A stretch of DNA of 15,432 nucleotides from an uncultured Eubacteriales bacterium. GTDB lineage: Bacteria; Bacillota; Clostridia; Christensenellales; Borkfalkiaceae. Both the position numbers and the translations under genes were made by a program. Where the stretch lies: contig CATYEP010000034.1 in assembly GCA_958405585.1 (NCBI GenBank), positions 1-15,432 on the forward strand, in the 5' to 3' direction. The notes below the pieces were generated by a model. That model was given only the letters and a program-made list of their open reading frames with translations, searched no databases and was not told where the DNA came from. This document shows positions 7,719-15,432 of this stretch, piece after piece. Position 1 is the stretch's first letter; each line of letters starts with the position of its first letter.

Positions 7719-7755
7719 AAATTTCACAGAATTTACTTTTTATAAGGTAAAAAAT
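7719..7755 (+). other. AT-rich gap before the DUF951 gene
   Basis: This 37-base gap is the largest in the plus-strand run. It contains only a weak AAGG-type ribosome binding site at 7744-7747 and a TATAAG sequence without a well-spaced -35 box. No hairpin is seen, so transcription probably reads through. Confidence 0.4.
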
Positions 7756-7941
7756 ATGGTATACTCATTAGGAGATAAGGTTATCACGAAGAAGAAGCAT
7801 CCTTGCGGCGGGAATATCTGGACGGTGATCCGCACGGGAGCGGATTATAAGATCAAATGCGATAAATGCGGCAGGGTCGTGATGTTGTCGTATCCGGAAT
7901 TTTTAAAGGCGGTCAAGCAGAAGGCGGTATCCGATGAGTGA
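7756..7941 (+). CDS. DUF951 family small zinc-binding-type protein
   Basis: A 61-residue protein matching the DUF951 family almost end to end: an N-terminal GDKV segment, the HPCGGNIWTV motif (C17), the RTGADYKIKC core (C35), then CGRVVMLSYPEFLKAVK (C38). C17, C35 and C38 (CxxC) are the conserved family cysteines and suggest a metal site. DUF951 proteins are widespread in Firmicutes and have no established function. The last 8 bases, GATGAGTGA-type, overlap the start of the signal peptidase gene, so the two are likely translationally coupled. Its ribosome binding site is weak. Family call is firm; function unknown. Confidence 0.9.
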   Translation: MVYSLGDKVITKKKHPCGGNIWTVIRTGADYKIKCDKCGRVVMLSYPEFLKAVKQKAVSDE

Positions 7942-8599
7942 ACGTACGAATTATAAAGAACTGATAGAAAACCGGCGGTATCCGCAGCGAGAGACAATGT
8001 CAACCGTTCGTTTTTTTGCGGTATTGCTGGCGGTTTTCGCGATCTTTATTTTCGTTTTTACAAATGTATTGATCGGCGTCCAGGTAAACGGGTCGTCGAT
8101 GGAGCCGACTTTATACGGCGGGGTAATGGGGTCGGACGGAAAATATCATGGCGGCGATTATCTGTTCGTCAATACATTGGATCGGCCTGAGCATGGCGAT
8201 ATCATTGTGTTTCATGCTACGCCGAATATCAGCAACAACAGCGAACTGATCAAGAGGGTCATAGGATTGCCCGGCGATACGATCAAGGCGCAGAACAGCG
8301 TTTTATATCGTAAAAACGCGGGAGAAGAATCTTTCGCAGTAGTAGAGGAGCCGTATCTGGGAGAGGTGTGGACGGAAACGCTTCCGACACCCGGAGAGGA
8401 TGAATATTATATTGTTGACGGTTGCATTGTGGTTCCCGAAGGAATGGTCTACGTGATGGGGGATCATCGCAGCGTGAGCAGCGACAGCCGATCGTTCGGC
8501 CCGATACCGATGAGCAGTATTGTCGGGGTGGTGACCGATTGGTCGTTGAAACATAAAAAAATATTGACCACCGTATTCGGATTTTTTCAATTCGGATAA
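7934..8599 (+). CDS. lepB: Type I signal peptidase
   Basis: Membrane-bound serine protease that removes signal peptides from secreted proteins on the outer face of the cytoplasmic membrane. One N-terminal transmembrane segment lies at ~25-47. Catalytic S55 sits in the NGSSMEPTL motif, and catalytic K107 in LIKRVIGLPGDTI. The box E motif GDHRSVSSDSRSFG covers 176-189, with D184 and R186 conserved; family members often have GDNR here, so H178 is a small variation. At 221 residues with a single TM it is of the Gram-positive SipS type. A ~14-residue insertion-like stretch between S55 and the GDYLFV strand is slightly longer than usual. It starts inside the end of the DUF951 gene and has no strong separate ribosome binding site. 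Confidence 0.93.
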   Translation: MSERTNYKELIENRRYPQRETMSTVRFFAVLLAVFAIFIFVFTNVLIGVQVNGSSMEPTLYGGVMGSDGKYHGGDYLFVNTLDRPEHGDIIVFHATPNISNNSELIKRVIGLPGDTIKAQNSVLYRKNAGEESFAVVEEPYLGEVWTETLPTPGEDEYYIVDGCIVVPEGMVYVMGDHRSVSSDSRSFGPIPMSSIVGVVTDWSLKHKKILTTVFGFFQFG

Positions 8600-8620
8600 C
8601 GGAAAAGGAGTAAGCGGAAT

Positions 8621-9469
8621 ATGAGCGATATCGTAATCACATCTGACAGTACCTGTGACTTGAGTGAAGAGCAGCTCGAAAAAAACGGGATCAGTTTGAT
8701 GCGCCTGAGCGTTATGCTCGGCGCGCACACGTATAAGGATGGAGTGGACATCATGCCTGCGGATATTTTCCGTCATTTCGATGAAACGGGCGAACTTCCG
8801 AAAACGGCTGCGCCGAGTACGGAAGAATATGCCGAGTTTTTCAAACAGTTTACGGACGCGGGGAAGACGGTGATACATTTTAACATTTCCTCCAAAGCCA
8901 GCGGTTCTCACGGATTTGCGGCGGCAGCGGCAAAGCAGTTTGACGGCAAGGTGTTGGTTGTCGATTCGCACGCGCTCTCGACGGGACAAGGTTTGTTAGT
9001 CATGAAAGCATGCGATCTGCGGGACGAAGGTAAATCCGCGCAGGAAATTTATGACGAGATCATGTCTCTGCGCGAAAAAGTCAACACGTCTTTTGTGCCG
9101 GATACACTGTTGTATCTTTATAAAGGCGGCCGCTGTTCGACGCTTTCTTATTACGGCGCGAAAGTGTTGTCGATCCATCCTCTGATCGATATGAAGGACG
9201 GTGAACTTTATCCGAAAAAGAAATATATCGGAAAAATGTCAAGGTGTATCCGCAATTACATCAATGACCTTGTGACGGAATATCCTTCTTATGATAAACG
9301 TCGTTGTTTTGTGACGCACAGCAATGCGGATCCGGAGTTGGTGGAACTTGCGAAGTCGATGGTGGAAGAACTTTTTGACTTTGAAGAGATCGATGTGACG
9401 GTTGCGGGCAGTATCATAACGAGCCATTGCGGAAGAAATACGCTCGGCGTCTTATTTATTACGAAATAA
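8621..9469 (+). CDS. DegV family protein (FakB-type fatty-acid-binding protein)
   Basis: DegV/FakB proteins bind a fatty acid in a pocket and present it to the FakA kinase for phosphorylation before lipid synthesis. The characteristic motifs are present in order: TSDSTCDL at 7-14, YKDGVD near 38, TAAPST, the ISSKASGSHG ligand-head motif near 90, VDSHALSTGQG near 115, LYKGGRCS near 167, a LSIHPLIDMKDGEL segment, and the C-terminal ITSHCGRNTLGVLF motif. At 282 residues it has full length. AAGGAG at 8605-8610 lies 10 bases before the ATG, somewhat long but usable. No fakA gene is in this window, so the partner must be elsewhere. Which fatty acid it binds cannot be told from sequence alone. Confidence 0.92.
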   Translation: MSDIVITSDSTCDLSEEQLEKNGISLMRLSVMLGAHTYKDGVDIMPADIFRHFDETGELPKTAAPSTEEYAEFFKQFTDAGKTVIHFNISSKASGSHGFAAAAAKQFDGKVLVVDSHALSTGQGLLVMKACDLRDEGKSAQEIYDEIMSLREKVNTSFVPDTLLYLYKGGRCSTLSYYGAKVLSIHPLIDMKDGELYPKKKYIGKMSRCIRNYINDLVTEYPSYDKRRCFVTHSNADPELVELAKSMVEELFDFEEIDVTVAGSIITSHCGRNTLGVLFITK

Positions 9470-9488
9470 ATCGGGAGAAAAATTTTAC

Positions 9489-10076
9489 ATGACTATAGTT
9501 TTTAATGATAATGACCTGATTTCGGCATACAAACAGCAGAGAAACATTTTGCGTGGTTTTTTGGGCGTAACACTTTTCTTTGTTGTTATCTGTGTTGCAT
9601 GTCTTGTTTATTTTATGTCGCTTCCGTATGAGGATCCTTTGCAGCCTGTACCGCAAGTGATCGTGAGTGTGGTAAGCTGTGTTTATGTAGTCTTTGCGTA
9701 TGTATTTATGGGAATAAAATTTCACCGGGCGCGCAGGTACTATAAACTGATCAGTTATGTTTCTGTCGGAATGAAGCAGGTGAACAACAGTATCTTTTTG
9801 CGGTATGAGGAGCCGGAATTGCGCGACGGAGTGGATTTTTATGTTCTGATCTTTTCCGAATGGAGCAAGAAAAAATCGGAATACATGGACAGAAAGATTT
9901 ACTGTGATAAAGAAAAGCCGTTGCCTAAGTTCCAAAAGGGAGATGAGGTGTGTTATCTTACGCAGGGAAATGTGATCATAGAATATGAAATCGTGGGACA
10001 TGATGAAAATTTTGCGGCGGAGAAAGAGAAAGAAGATGCCAACCGGAAACCGCTGCGGATAGGAGAAGTGAAATAA
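9489..10076 (+). CDS. Two-TM membrane protein of unknown function
   Basis: A 195-residue protein I do not recognise. Two transmembrane segments, ~24-44 and ~56-76, are joined by a short loop, in a hairpin with both ends probably cytoplasmic (the Arg/His-rich HRARRYYK follows TM2). Residues ~85-170 look like a small mixed alpha/beta soluble domain ending in a FQKGDEVCYLTQGNVIIEYEIVG stretch, which is split here by function unknown. The C-terminus is highly charged. GGGAGA at 9473-9478 serves as the ribosome binding site. Its TAA stop shares one base with the ATG of the ACT-domain gene (TAATG), implying coupled translation. The later YcxB-like gene has a similar two-TM plus soluble domain layout, but I cannot align them convincingly. 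Confidence 0.75.
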   Translation: MTIVFNDNDLISAYKQQRNILRGFLGVTLFFVVICVACLVYFMSLPYEDPLQPVPQVIVSVVSCVYVVFAYVFMGIKFHRARRYYKLISYVSVGMKQVNNSIFLRYEEPELRDGVDFYVLIFSEWSKKKSEYMDRKIYCDKEKPLPKFQKGDEVCYLTQGNVIIEYEIVGHDENFAAEKEKEDANRKPLRIGEVK

Positions 10077-10345
10077 TGCGTGCAGTAGTAACAGTGACGG
10101 GAAAGGACAAGATCGGTATCATTGCGAAAGTGAGCAGTTTTCTTGCGGAAAAAGGAGTGAATGTTGAGGATATCAGTCAGACTCTTTTGCAGGATTATTT
10201 TGCGATGATCATGCTGGTGGATATCAGTGATCTGAAAGTGGAGCTTTCAGAGCTTGCAAAAGAATGTGAAGAGCTCGGGCGGCAGATCGGTATGTCGATC
10301 CGTATGCAGCATGAAGCAATTTTCAATGCCATGCACAATATCTGA
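10076..10345 (+). CDS. ACT domain protein, UPF0237 family
   Basis: An 89-residue single ACT domain: VTVTGKDKIGIIAKVSSFLAEKGVNVEDISQ at the N-terminus is the classic beta-alpha ligand-binding segment (shown here in two parts: VTVTGKDKIGIIAKV and SSFLAEKGVNVEDISQ), followed by the MIMLVDIS strand and the C-terminal MSIRMQHEAIFNAMHNI helix typical of UPF0237. ACT domains bind amino acids or other small ligands and often regulate a partner. UPF0237 genes are commonly paired with UPF0210, as here, where the partner begins 15 bases downstream. The ATG overlaps the previous stop in TAATG. Family call is firm; ligand unknown. Confidence 0.92.
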   Translation: MRAVVTVTGKDKIGIIAKVSSFLAEKGVNVEDISQTLLQDYFAMIMLVDISDLKVELSELAKECEELGRQIGMSIRMQHEAIFNAMHNI

Positions 10346-10359
10346 GAAGGGCCGAAGAA

Positions 10360-11715
10360 ATGTTTAATAAGTTTGAAGTATTGGAAACCATTGACATGAT
10401 CGAGAGAGAGCATCTCGATATCCGAACGATCACGATGGGCATATCGTTGTTTCCGTGCATTGGGGCGACGGCGGAAAAGACTGCGCAGAACGTATATGAT
10501 ACGGTCTGCGAGAAAGCGAAAAACATCGTAAAAGTAGCGGAACAGCTTTCGGGGGAATACGGGATCCCGATCGTAAATAAGAGAGTTTCGGTCACGCCGG
10601 TAAGTCTGATCGCGGCACCGTTTCCGCAGAAAGCGGGGTTGATCGGGAAAGCATTGGACAAGGCGGCGAAAGAGCTGGGAATCGATTTTTTGGGCGGATA
10701 TTCTGCGCTCGTACACAAGGCCACGGCGGACTATGAAAAGATATTTATCGAGGGTATTCCGGAGTTGCTTGCTTCGACGGAACGCATCTGTTCGTCGGTA
10801 AATATCGGTTCGAGCAAGTCCGGGATCAATATGGATGCCGTTAAACTCATGGGTGAAGTCGTGAAAAAGACGGCGGAACTGACAAAAGAACAGGACGGCT
10901 TGGGTTGTGCAAAGCTGGTCGTCTTTGCGAATGCCGTGGAGGATAATCCGTTTATGGCGGGAGCATTCCATGGGGTCGGGGAAAGCGGTACGGTCATTAA
11001 CGTAGGCGTATCGGGGCCTGGCGTTGTCAAACATGCCTTGGAAAATATCCCGGATGCAAACCTGAACGATGCAGCGGAAACGATCAAGAAAACGGCATTT
11101 AAAATTACAAGAGCGGGTCAACTGATCGCCAAAGAAGCGGCAAAGCGCTTAAATGCGGAATTTGGGATCGTGGATCTGTCGCTGGCGCCGACTCCCGTGA
11201 TGGGTGATTCGGTGGCGCATATTCTCGAAGAGCTCGGTCTGGAATGTGTGGGCGGACACGGTACGACGGCGGCGCTCGCCATGCTGAACGATGCGGTGAA
11301 AAAGGGCGGCGTGATGGCAAGTTCTCATGTGGGCGGCTTGTCGGGAGCGTTTATACCGGTCAGCGAGGACATCGGCATGATTCAGGCGGCGGAAAAGGGA
11401 TTGTTGAATATCGATAAACTGGAAGCTATGACGGCGGTCTGTTCCGTCGGATTGGATATGATCGCGATCCCCGGGAAAACGCCTGCGACGACGATCAGCG
11501 CTATTATTGCAGACGAAGCGGCGATCGGTATGATCAATAACAAAACGACGGCAGTCCGCGTAATTCCCGTGCCGGGAAAAGATGTCGGTGACAGCGTTGA
11601 GTTTGGCGGATTGCTTGGACGGGCTCCGATCATGCCTGTCAATACGACGGACAGCTCGCGGTTTATTTTGCGCGGCGGCAGGATCCCTGCACCGATACAC
11701 AGTAACAAAAACTGA
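10360..11715 (+). CDS. UPF0210 / DUF711 (PFL-like) family protein
   Basis: A 451-residue protein matching UPF0210/DUF711 across its full length, including ITMGISLFPCIG near the N-terminus, TPVSLIAAPF, SSVNIGSSKSGINMDAV, AGAFHGVGESGTVINVGVSG (an exactly conserved Gly-rich block), GIVDLSLAPTPVMGDSVAHI and the C-terminal GGRIPAPIHS. The family is called PFL-like for its fold; it carries no glycyl-radical motif that I can see. The biochemical role is not established. GAAGGG at 10345-10350 is the ribosome binding site. The pairing with the ACT-domain gene suggests that the ACT protein senses a ligand for it or regulates it. Confidence 0.93.
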   Translation: MFNKFEVLETIDMIEREHLDIRTITMGISLFPCIGATAEKTAQNVYDTVCEKAKNIVKVAEQLSGEYGIPIVNKRVSVTPVSLIAAPFPQKAGLIGKALDKAAKELGIDFLGGYSALVHKATADYEKIFIEGIPELLASTERICSSVNIGSSKSGINMDAVKLMGEVVKKTAELTKEQDGLGCAKLVVFANAVEDNPFMAGAFHGVGESGTVINVGVSGPGVVKHALENIPDANLNDAAETIKKTAFKITRAGQLIAKEAAKRLNAEFGIVDLSLAPTPVMGDSVAHILEELGLECVGGHGTTAALAMLNDAVKKGGVMASSHVGGLSGAFIPVSEDIGMIQAAEKGLLNIDKLEAMTAVCSVGLDMIAIPGKTPATTISAIIADEAAIGMINNKTTAVRVIPVPGKDVGDSVEFGGLLGRAPIMPVNTTDSSRFILRGGRIPAPIHSNKN

Positions 11716-11732
11716 TATTCTGGAGATGTGGT

Positions 11733-13505
11733 ATGGAAAGAAAGGAAGTCGAAAATAAATATAAATGGAAAACGGAGGACATTTTTCCTTCGGATGAAGC
11801 GTGGGAAGAATGCTATTCGGAAGCGGAGAAGATGCTCGATTTCAGCAGATTCGAGGGGAAATTGACCACGGCGGAGAAACTTGCCGAATACTGCAAATGT
11901 TCGGAAGAGACGGGCAAAAAGATCGAGCGGCTGCACTTGTATGCGCATATGCGTCACGATGAGGATTCGAGAGTTGCGAAATATACATCGATGCAGGCGC
12001 GCGCGATGTCGCTGTATGTAAAATTTTCTTCTGCAACGTCATTTGTGGAGCCGGAGCTGACATCTTTGAGCGATGAAACGTTGGAAAGTTTTTGCAAAGA
12101 TGAACGGCTCAAAGATTATGACTATTTTTTGCGCCAATTGATCCGGAGCAAAAAACACATACTTTCGGCGGCGGAAGAGAAGCTGCTTGCTTCCGGCGGT
12201 GAAATGTATGCGCAGTTCCGGAATGTTTTTTCCATGATCGACAATGCCGATATTAAACTTGGGGAAGTGGAAGATAAAGAGGGCGAAAAGATCAAGCTGA
12301 CGCACGGCATGTACGGCGTTTTGCTGCACGGGACTGACCGTGAACTTCGCAAAAAGGCATTCGAAACATATTATTCAGCTTATATCGGTTTAACAAACAC
12401 GATCGCAGCGACGTACTATGGGAATGTTTTGAAGGACGTATTTTTGTGCAGAGCGCGCGGCTATGATTCTTGTCTGGAACAGGCGTTGGACGGAGAGGAT
12501 GTTGCAGCTGTCGTCTATGAAAATCTGATTTCTTCGGTTCATGAGAATCTGAAGGATATGCACGATTATATAGCTTTGCGGAAAAAGATACTCGGACTCA
12601 AGGAACAGCATATGTATGACATATATGCGCCTTTGGTGGAAGATGCGGATCTTAAACTTTCCTATGAAGAAGCCTGCGACCTTGTGGTGAAAGGGTTAGC
12701 GCCTTTAGGAGAGGAATATTGTTCTTTGCTGAAAAAGGGCTTTGCGGAAGGCTGGGTGGATGTCTGTGAGACGGCAGGCAAAAGAAGCGGGGCGTACAGT
12801 ACGGGTATGTACGGATTGCACCCGTATGTGCTTTTGAACTATCAGAAGACAACGCACGATGTCTTTACGATCGCCCATGAAATGGGACATTCGCTCCATA
12901 CGTATTATTCGAATGAAAACCAGCCGTATGCGAAAGCGGATTACAGGATTTTTGTGGCGGAAGTAGCCAGCACGGTCAACGAAGTTTTGTTGCTGAAATA
13001 TATTCTCGGACAGACGAGCGATCTGAAGATGAAGAAGTACCTGCTCAATTATTTCCTGGATACCGTGCGTACGACATTGCACAGGCAGACGATGTTTGCT
13101 GAATTTGAATACCTTGCACACGATGCTGCGGAGAAAGGGACTCCCTTAACGGCGGAATACTGCAATAAAATTTATCTGGATCTGAACAGACAGTATTATG
13201 GTGATGCGATCGTGCATGACAAGGAAATTGCTTACGAGTGGTCGAGGATTCCTCATTTTTATACTTCTTTCTATGTATACAAGTATGCGACTGGGATCAT
13301 CAGCGCTATTTCGATCGTCAGCCGTATTCTGAAAGAGGGAGAGAAGGCTGTCCGTGATTACAAGAAATTCCTTTCATCGGGCGGAAGCGACAGCCCTGTC
13401 GAACTTCTGAAGCTGGCGGGGATAGATCTGACAAAACGCGATGCGTTTGACGCGGCGATGAAAGAATTCCGCGAAACGCTGGCGCAATTTGAGTCGTTGT
13501 CCTGA
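11733..13505 (+). CDS. pepF: Oligoendopeptidase F (M3B zinc metallopeptidase)
   Basis: Cytoplasmic zinc peptidase that cuts oligopeptides of roughly 7-17 residues. Residues ~1-190 form the helical N-terminal PepF domain, and ~200-575 the M3 catalytic domain. The zinc site is visible: H382-E383-x-x-H386 in TIAHEMGHSLH, with the third ligand in FVAEVASTVNE (E410). The substrate-binding HRQTMFAEFE segment near 450 and the YEWSRIPHFYTSFYVYKYATG segment near 500 match the family, including its His and Tyr residues. At 590 residues it has the normal length. There is no signal peptide. GGAG at 11722-11725 precedes the ATG by 7 bases. All catalytic residues are intact, so it should be active. Confidence 0.95.
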   Translation: MERKEVENKYKWKTEDIFPSDEAWEECYSEAEKMLDFSRFEGKLTTAEKLAEYCKCSEETGKKIERLHLYAHMRHDEDSRVAKYTSMQARAMSLYVKFSSATSFVEPELTSLSDETLESFCKDERLKDYDYFLRQLIRSKKHILSAAEEKLLASGGEMYAQFRNVFSMIDNADIKLGEVEDKEGEKIKLTHGMYGVLLHGTDRELRKKAFETYYSAYIGLTNTIAATYYGNVLKDVFLCRARGYDSCLEQALDGEDVAAVVYENLISSVHENLKDMHDYIALRKKILGLKEQHMYDIYAPLVEDADLKLSYEEACDLVVKGLAPLGEEYCSLLKKGFAEGWVDVCETAGKRSGAYSTGMYGLHPYVLLNYQKTTHDVFTIAHEMGHSLHTYYSNENQPYAKADYRIFVAEVASTVNEVLLLKYILGQTSDLKMKKYLLNYFLDTVRTTLHRQTMFAEFEYLAHDAAEKGTPLTAEYCNKIYLDLNRQYYGDAIVHDKEIAYEWSRIPHFYTSFYVYKYATGIISAISIVSRILKEGEKAVRDYKKFLSSGGSDSPVELLKLAGIDLTKRDAFDAAMKEFRETLAQFESLS

Positions 13506-13506
13506 T

Positions 13507-14058
13507 ATGATACGGTGTCATTATAAGAACGATCTTGAAGAATACAAGCGCTTCTGCGTGTTTCACCTGTTCGTGGCGCGCGGAGCGCAGGCATTCGCAT
13601 ATCCGATCCTGTTTTTCGGGATAGGGATCGTGCTTTGCGTCTTCGGAGGTCTGAGCGGCAACAGTATCTTGTTTGTCGGCGCCGGAGCCTTGTTTGCGGT
13701 AGCGGTCATTATGCCCTTTGTAATGCAGGCTCTGCAGAAATCAAAAGCGGAAAAGCGAGTGCGCGCCAATGCAAATTTTTTAAAGACGCAGCAGTTTTTT
13801 TGTTTTGATGAAAATTCGGTGGCTTTGAAGTTAAAAGCGGCAGACCGTGAAGAAGAATATGAGATCCCGTATGAACAGATTGCCGGGATCTACGAGCGAA
13901 AAGATTTGTTTTATGTATACATCGGAAAAACGCAGGCTCTGATCGTTCCGAAGAACAATCTGGAAGGCGGATCGGCGGATGATCTGGCGCGGCTGTTCCG
14001 AAAGACGGGGAAGCGTTTTAAAGAAAAAAAGTCACTCAGGAAAAAGACAGCGGTTTAA
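13507..14058 (+). CDS. YcxB-like domain membrane protein
   Basis: A 183-residue protein with two transmembrane segments (~28-47 and ~53-72) followed by a soluble domain at ~95-165 that resembles the YcxB-like C-terminal domain: an EYEIPYEQIAGIYERKDLF segment, a YVYIGKTQALIVPKNNL segment, and a helix before the Lys/Arg-rich tail. That family has no established function. The ATG at 13507 starts one base after the pepF stop codon (TGATATG), so translation is probably coupled to pepF. A TTG at 13489 in the same frame would overlap pepF and add six residues; I prefer the ATG. No strong ribosome binding site is seen. Confidence 0.75.
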   Translation: MIRCHYKNDLEEYKRFCVFHLFVARGAQAFAYPILFFGIGIVLCVFGGLSGNSILFVGAGALFAVAVIMPFVMQALQKSKAEKRVRANANFLKTQQFFCFDENSVALKLKAADREEEYEIPYEQIAGIYERKDLFYVYIGKTQALIVPKNNLEGGSADDLARLFRKTGKRFKEKKSLRKKTAV

Positions 14059-14063
14059 GCCGC

Positions 14064-14068
14064 GGGAG
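14064..14068 (+). promoter_or_regulatory. Ribosome binding site of dnaB
   Basis: GGGAG lies 8 bases before ATG 14077 but only 2 bases before the in-frame ATG at 14071, so it selects 14077. Confidence 0.65.
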
Positions 14069-14076
14069 AAATGATA

Positions 14077-15432
14077 ATGGCAACCAAGACGAATGTTTTG
14101 CCTAACAATCTGGAAGCGGAACAGGCACTGCTCGGATGTTTGCTGATCGACAACGATATACTTACGGATATACTGGATAAATTATCGGACGATGATTTTT
14201 ATCAGGAATCGCATAAGTTGATCATCGGTGCGATGAAAGCAACGTTCAATGCCCGCAAGCCTGTCGATATCGTTACGCTCGCCGATCAGCTGGAGAATGA
14301 TAAGACTTTGGAGAAAGCGGGCGGGATCACATATCTGACCGATCTTGCCAGAATCATGCCTTCGGCAGCAAATTACAAGACTTATTTTGACATAGTCAAA
14401 CGCGACAGTGTACATCGCAGGCTTATCCGATCTTCGCAAAAGATCATAGAGGAATCGATGAACGGATCGGATGCGGCGGACAGTATAGCATTCGCAGAAA
14501 AACAGGTTTTCGATATTTCGAGGACAATGGACACCTCCACTCTGATCGACATGCGCGAAGATGACAGCTATGACCAGGTGTTAAATAAATTTGAGGTCAT
14601 ATCCACAGATAAAAATGCTTTGCGCGGAGTCAATACAGGTTTTACAAAGCTTGACAAGATGACAAACGGGCTTCAGAAATCAGACTTTATCGTATTGGCG
14701 GCGCGTCCGGGTGTAGGAAAGACCACGATCGGCATGAACATCATCGAACATGCGGCGTTGTGCGATAACCGTGTCTGTGCGGTTTTCTCTCTGGAAATGC
14801 CGCGCATCCAGCTGGCGCAGCGTCTGCTGTGTTCGTATGCAAGGGTGAGTATGTCCAAAGCGCTTTCAGGGGAACTGACGCAGTCGGACTGGAAAAAACT
14901 TTGGAAAGCGAGCGCGGATCTGAAAAAAGCGAAAATCTATATTGATGATTCGTCAAAAATCACTCCGGCGGAAATTTTGTCCAAGTGCAGACGTCTCAAA
15001 GCCAGAAAAGAGGGGCTGGATATTATCATGATCGACTATATCCAGCTGATGGGAAGCGGAGAGCGCAGGGCGGAAGAAAACCGTCAACAGGAAATTTCAT
15101 CGATCACCCGTAACTTAAAGATCATGGCCAAGGAGCTCGACGTGCCCGTTTTGGCATTGTCACAGTTGCGAAGGATCTCCTCGAAGGAAGAACCGCAGCT
15201 GTCGGACTTGCGTGAATCGGGCGCTATCGAACAAGACGCCGACATCGTTATGTTTATTCACAGACCGGATGTTGCGGCGACGGAAGAAGAGATCAAGAGC
15301 GGCAAGATCATCAAGGATGCGGCAGACCTTATCATTGCAAAACATCGTAACGGTGAATTGGGAAGGGTAAAGCTCAGGTTCAGGGGCGATCAGGTTCGTT
15401 ACGTAAACCCGCCTCCCGGATTCTTGCCGGAT
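14077..15432 (+). CDS. dnaB: Replicative DNA helicase DnaB (3' end beyond the window)
   Basis: Hexameric helicase (DnaC of B. subtilis naming) that unwinds DNA at the fork and contacts primase. The frame is open for 452 codons to the window edge without a stop, close to full length. Residues ~1-105 are the N-terminal helical domain (NVLPNNLEAEQALLGCLL). After a linker, ~165-452 form the RecA-like domain: Walker A ARPGVGKTT with K215, the FSLEMP motif, Walker B IIMIDYIQLM with D320, LALSQL, the LSDLRESGAIEQDADIVMF block, and IAKHRNGELG near 420-430. Compared with the common ARPSMGKT and LSQLSRxVExR patterns, this protein has PGVGKTT and a loop between LSQL and LSDL that looks about three residues shorter. 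The last residues (PPPGFLPD) suggest the stop is near. The upstream neighbour ends 18 bases before. Confidence 0.95.
   Translation, partial: MATKTNVLPNNLEAEQALLGCLLIDNDILTDILDKLSDDDFYQESHKLIIGAMKATFNARKPVDIVTLADQLENDKTLEKAGGITYLTDLARIMPSAANYKTYFDIVKRDSVHRRLIRSSQKIIEESMNGSDAADSIAFAEKQVFDISRTMDTSTLIDMREDDSYDQVLNKFEVISTDKNALRGVNTGFTKLDKMTNGLQKSDFIVLAARPGVGKTTIGMNIIEHAALCDNRVCAVFSLEMPRIQLAQRLLCSYARVSMSKALSGELTQSDWKKLWKASADLKKAKIYIDDSSKITPAEILSKCRRLKARKEGLDIIMIDYIQLMGSGERRAEENRQQEISSITRNLKIMAKELDVPVLALSQLRRISSKEEPQLSDLRESGAIEQDADIVMFIHRPDVAATEEEIKSGKIIKDAADLIIAKHRNGELGRVKLRFRGDQVRYVNPPPGFLPD

Noticed and set aside
7714..7746. A possible promoter with TATAAG before the DUF951 gene.
   Set aside because: No -35 box occurs at acceptable spacing, and the site overlaps the presumed ribosome binding region.
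10195..11121. A 308-codon minus-strand frame opposite the ACT and UPF0210 genes.
   Set aside because: Both plus-strand genes are full-length matches to known families; the opposite frame is Arg/Cys-rich and shows no domain.
10360..11715. A glycyl-radical enzyme reading of the PFL-like protein.
   Set aside because: The RVxGY/F-type glycyl-radical motif is absent and there is no activating radical-SAM enzyme gene nearby; the name refers to fold similarity only.

Overview
The window looks like chromosomal DNA of a Bacillota member, most likely an uncultured Clostridia-type (Christensenellales-like) anaerobe. This is inferred from the gene content: a DnaD-family primosome protein, DUF951, a DegV fatty-acid-binding protein, the paired UPF0237/UPF0210 genes, oligoendopeptidase F and a YcxB-like protein. 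Genes are packed tightly with GGAG-type ribosome binding sites. I see no tRNA, rRNA, CRISPR array, insertion sequence or phage gene. The window is housekeeping DNA, and the unusual points are domain architectures and one regulatory region.

Layout: positions 1-136 are homopolymer-rich junk typical of an unreliable contig end. A 592-residue DnaD-family protein occupies 261-2039 on the minus strand. It carries several DnaD-like helical repeats and ends in what looks like the N-terminal coiled-coil and zinc-finger part of a DnaC/DnaI helicase loader, without the AAA+ ATPase. Between it and sbcD lies a compact divergent promoter region (2060-2117) in which two good sigma-A-type promoters overlap and their -10 boxes abut. 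The sbcD leader also contains a terminator-like hairpin.

From 2183 to the end every gene is on the plus strand, with gaps of 37 bases or less and several overlaps: sbcD, sbcC, an alpha/beta-hydrolase-fold protein that seems to have lost its catalytic Ser and His, a DUF951 protein, signal peptidase I, a DegV protein, a two-TM unknown, the ACT-domain UPF0237 gene, its UPF0210/DUF711 partner, oligoendopeptidase F, a YcxB-like membrane protein, and the replicative helicase dnaB, which runs off the right edge. No internal terminator is visible, so long-range co-transcription is possible.

Functional themes: replication and DNA-end processing (DnaD-family loader, SbcCD, DnaB) flank a central block for protein export, peptide turnover, fatty-acid binding and conserved proteins of unknown role. 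The items most worth a second look are the DnaD/DnaC-N composite protein, an SbcC with no CxxC zinc hook, the likely dead hydrolase, and the overlapping divergent promoters.
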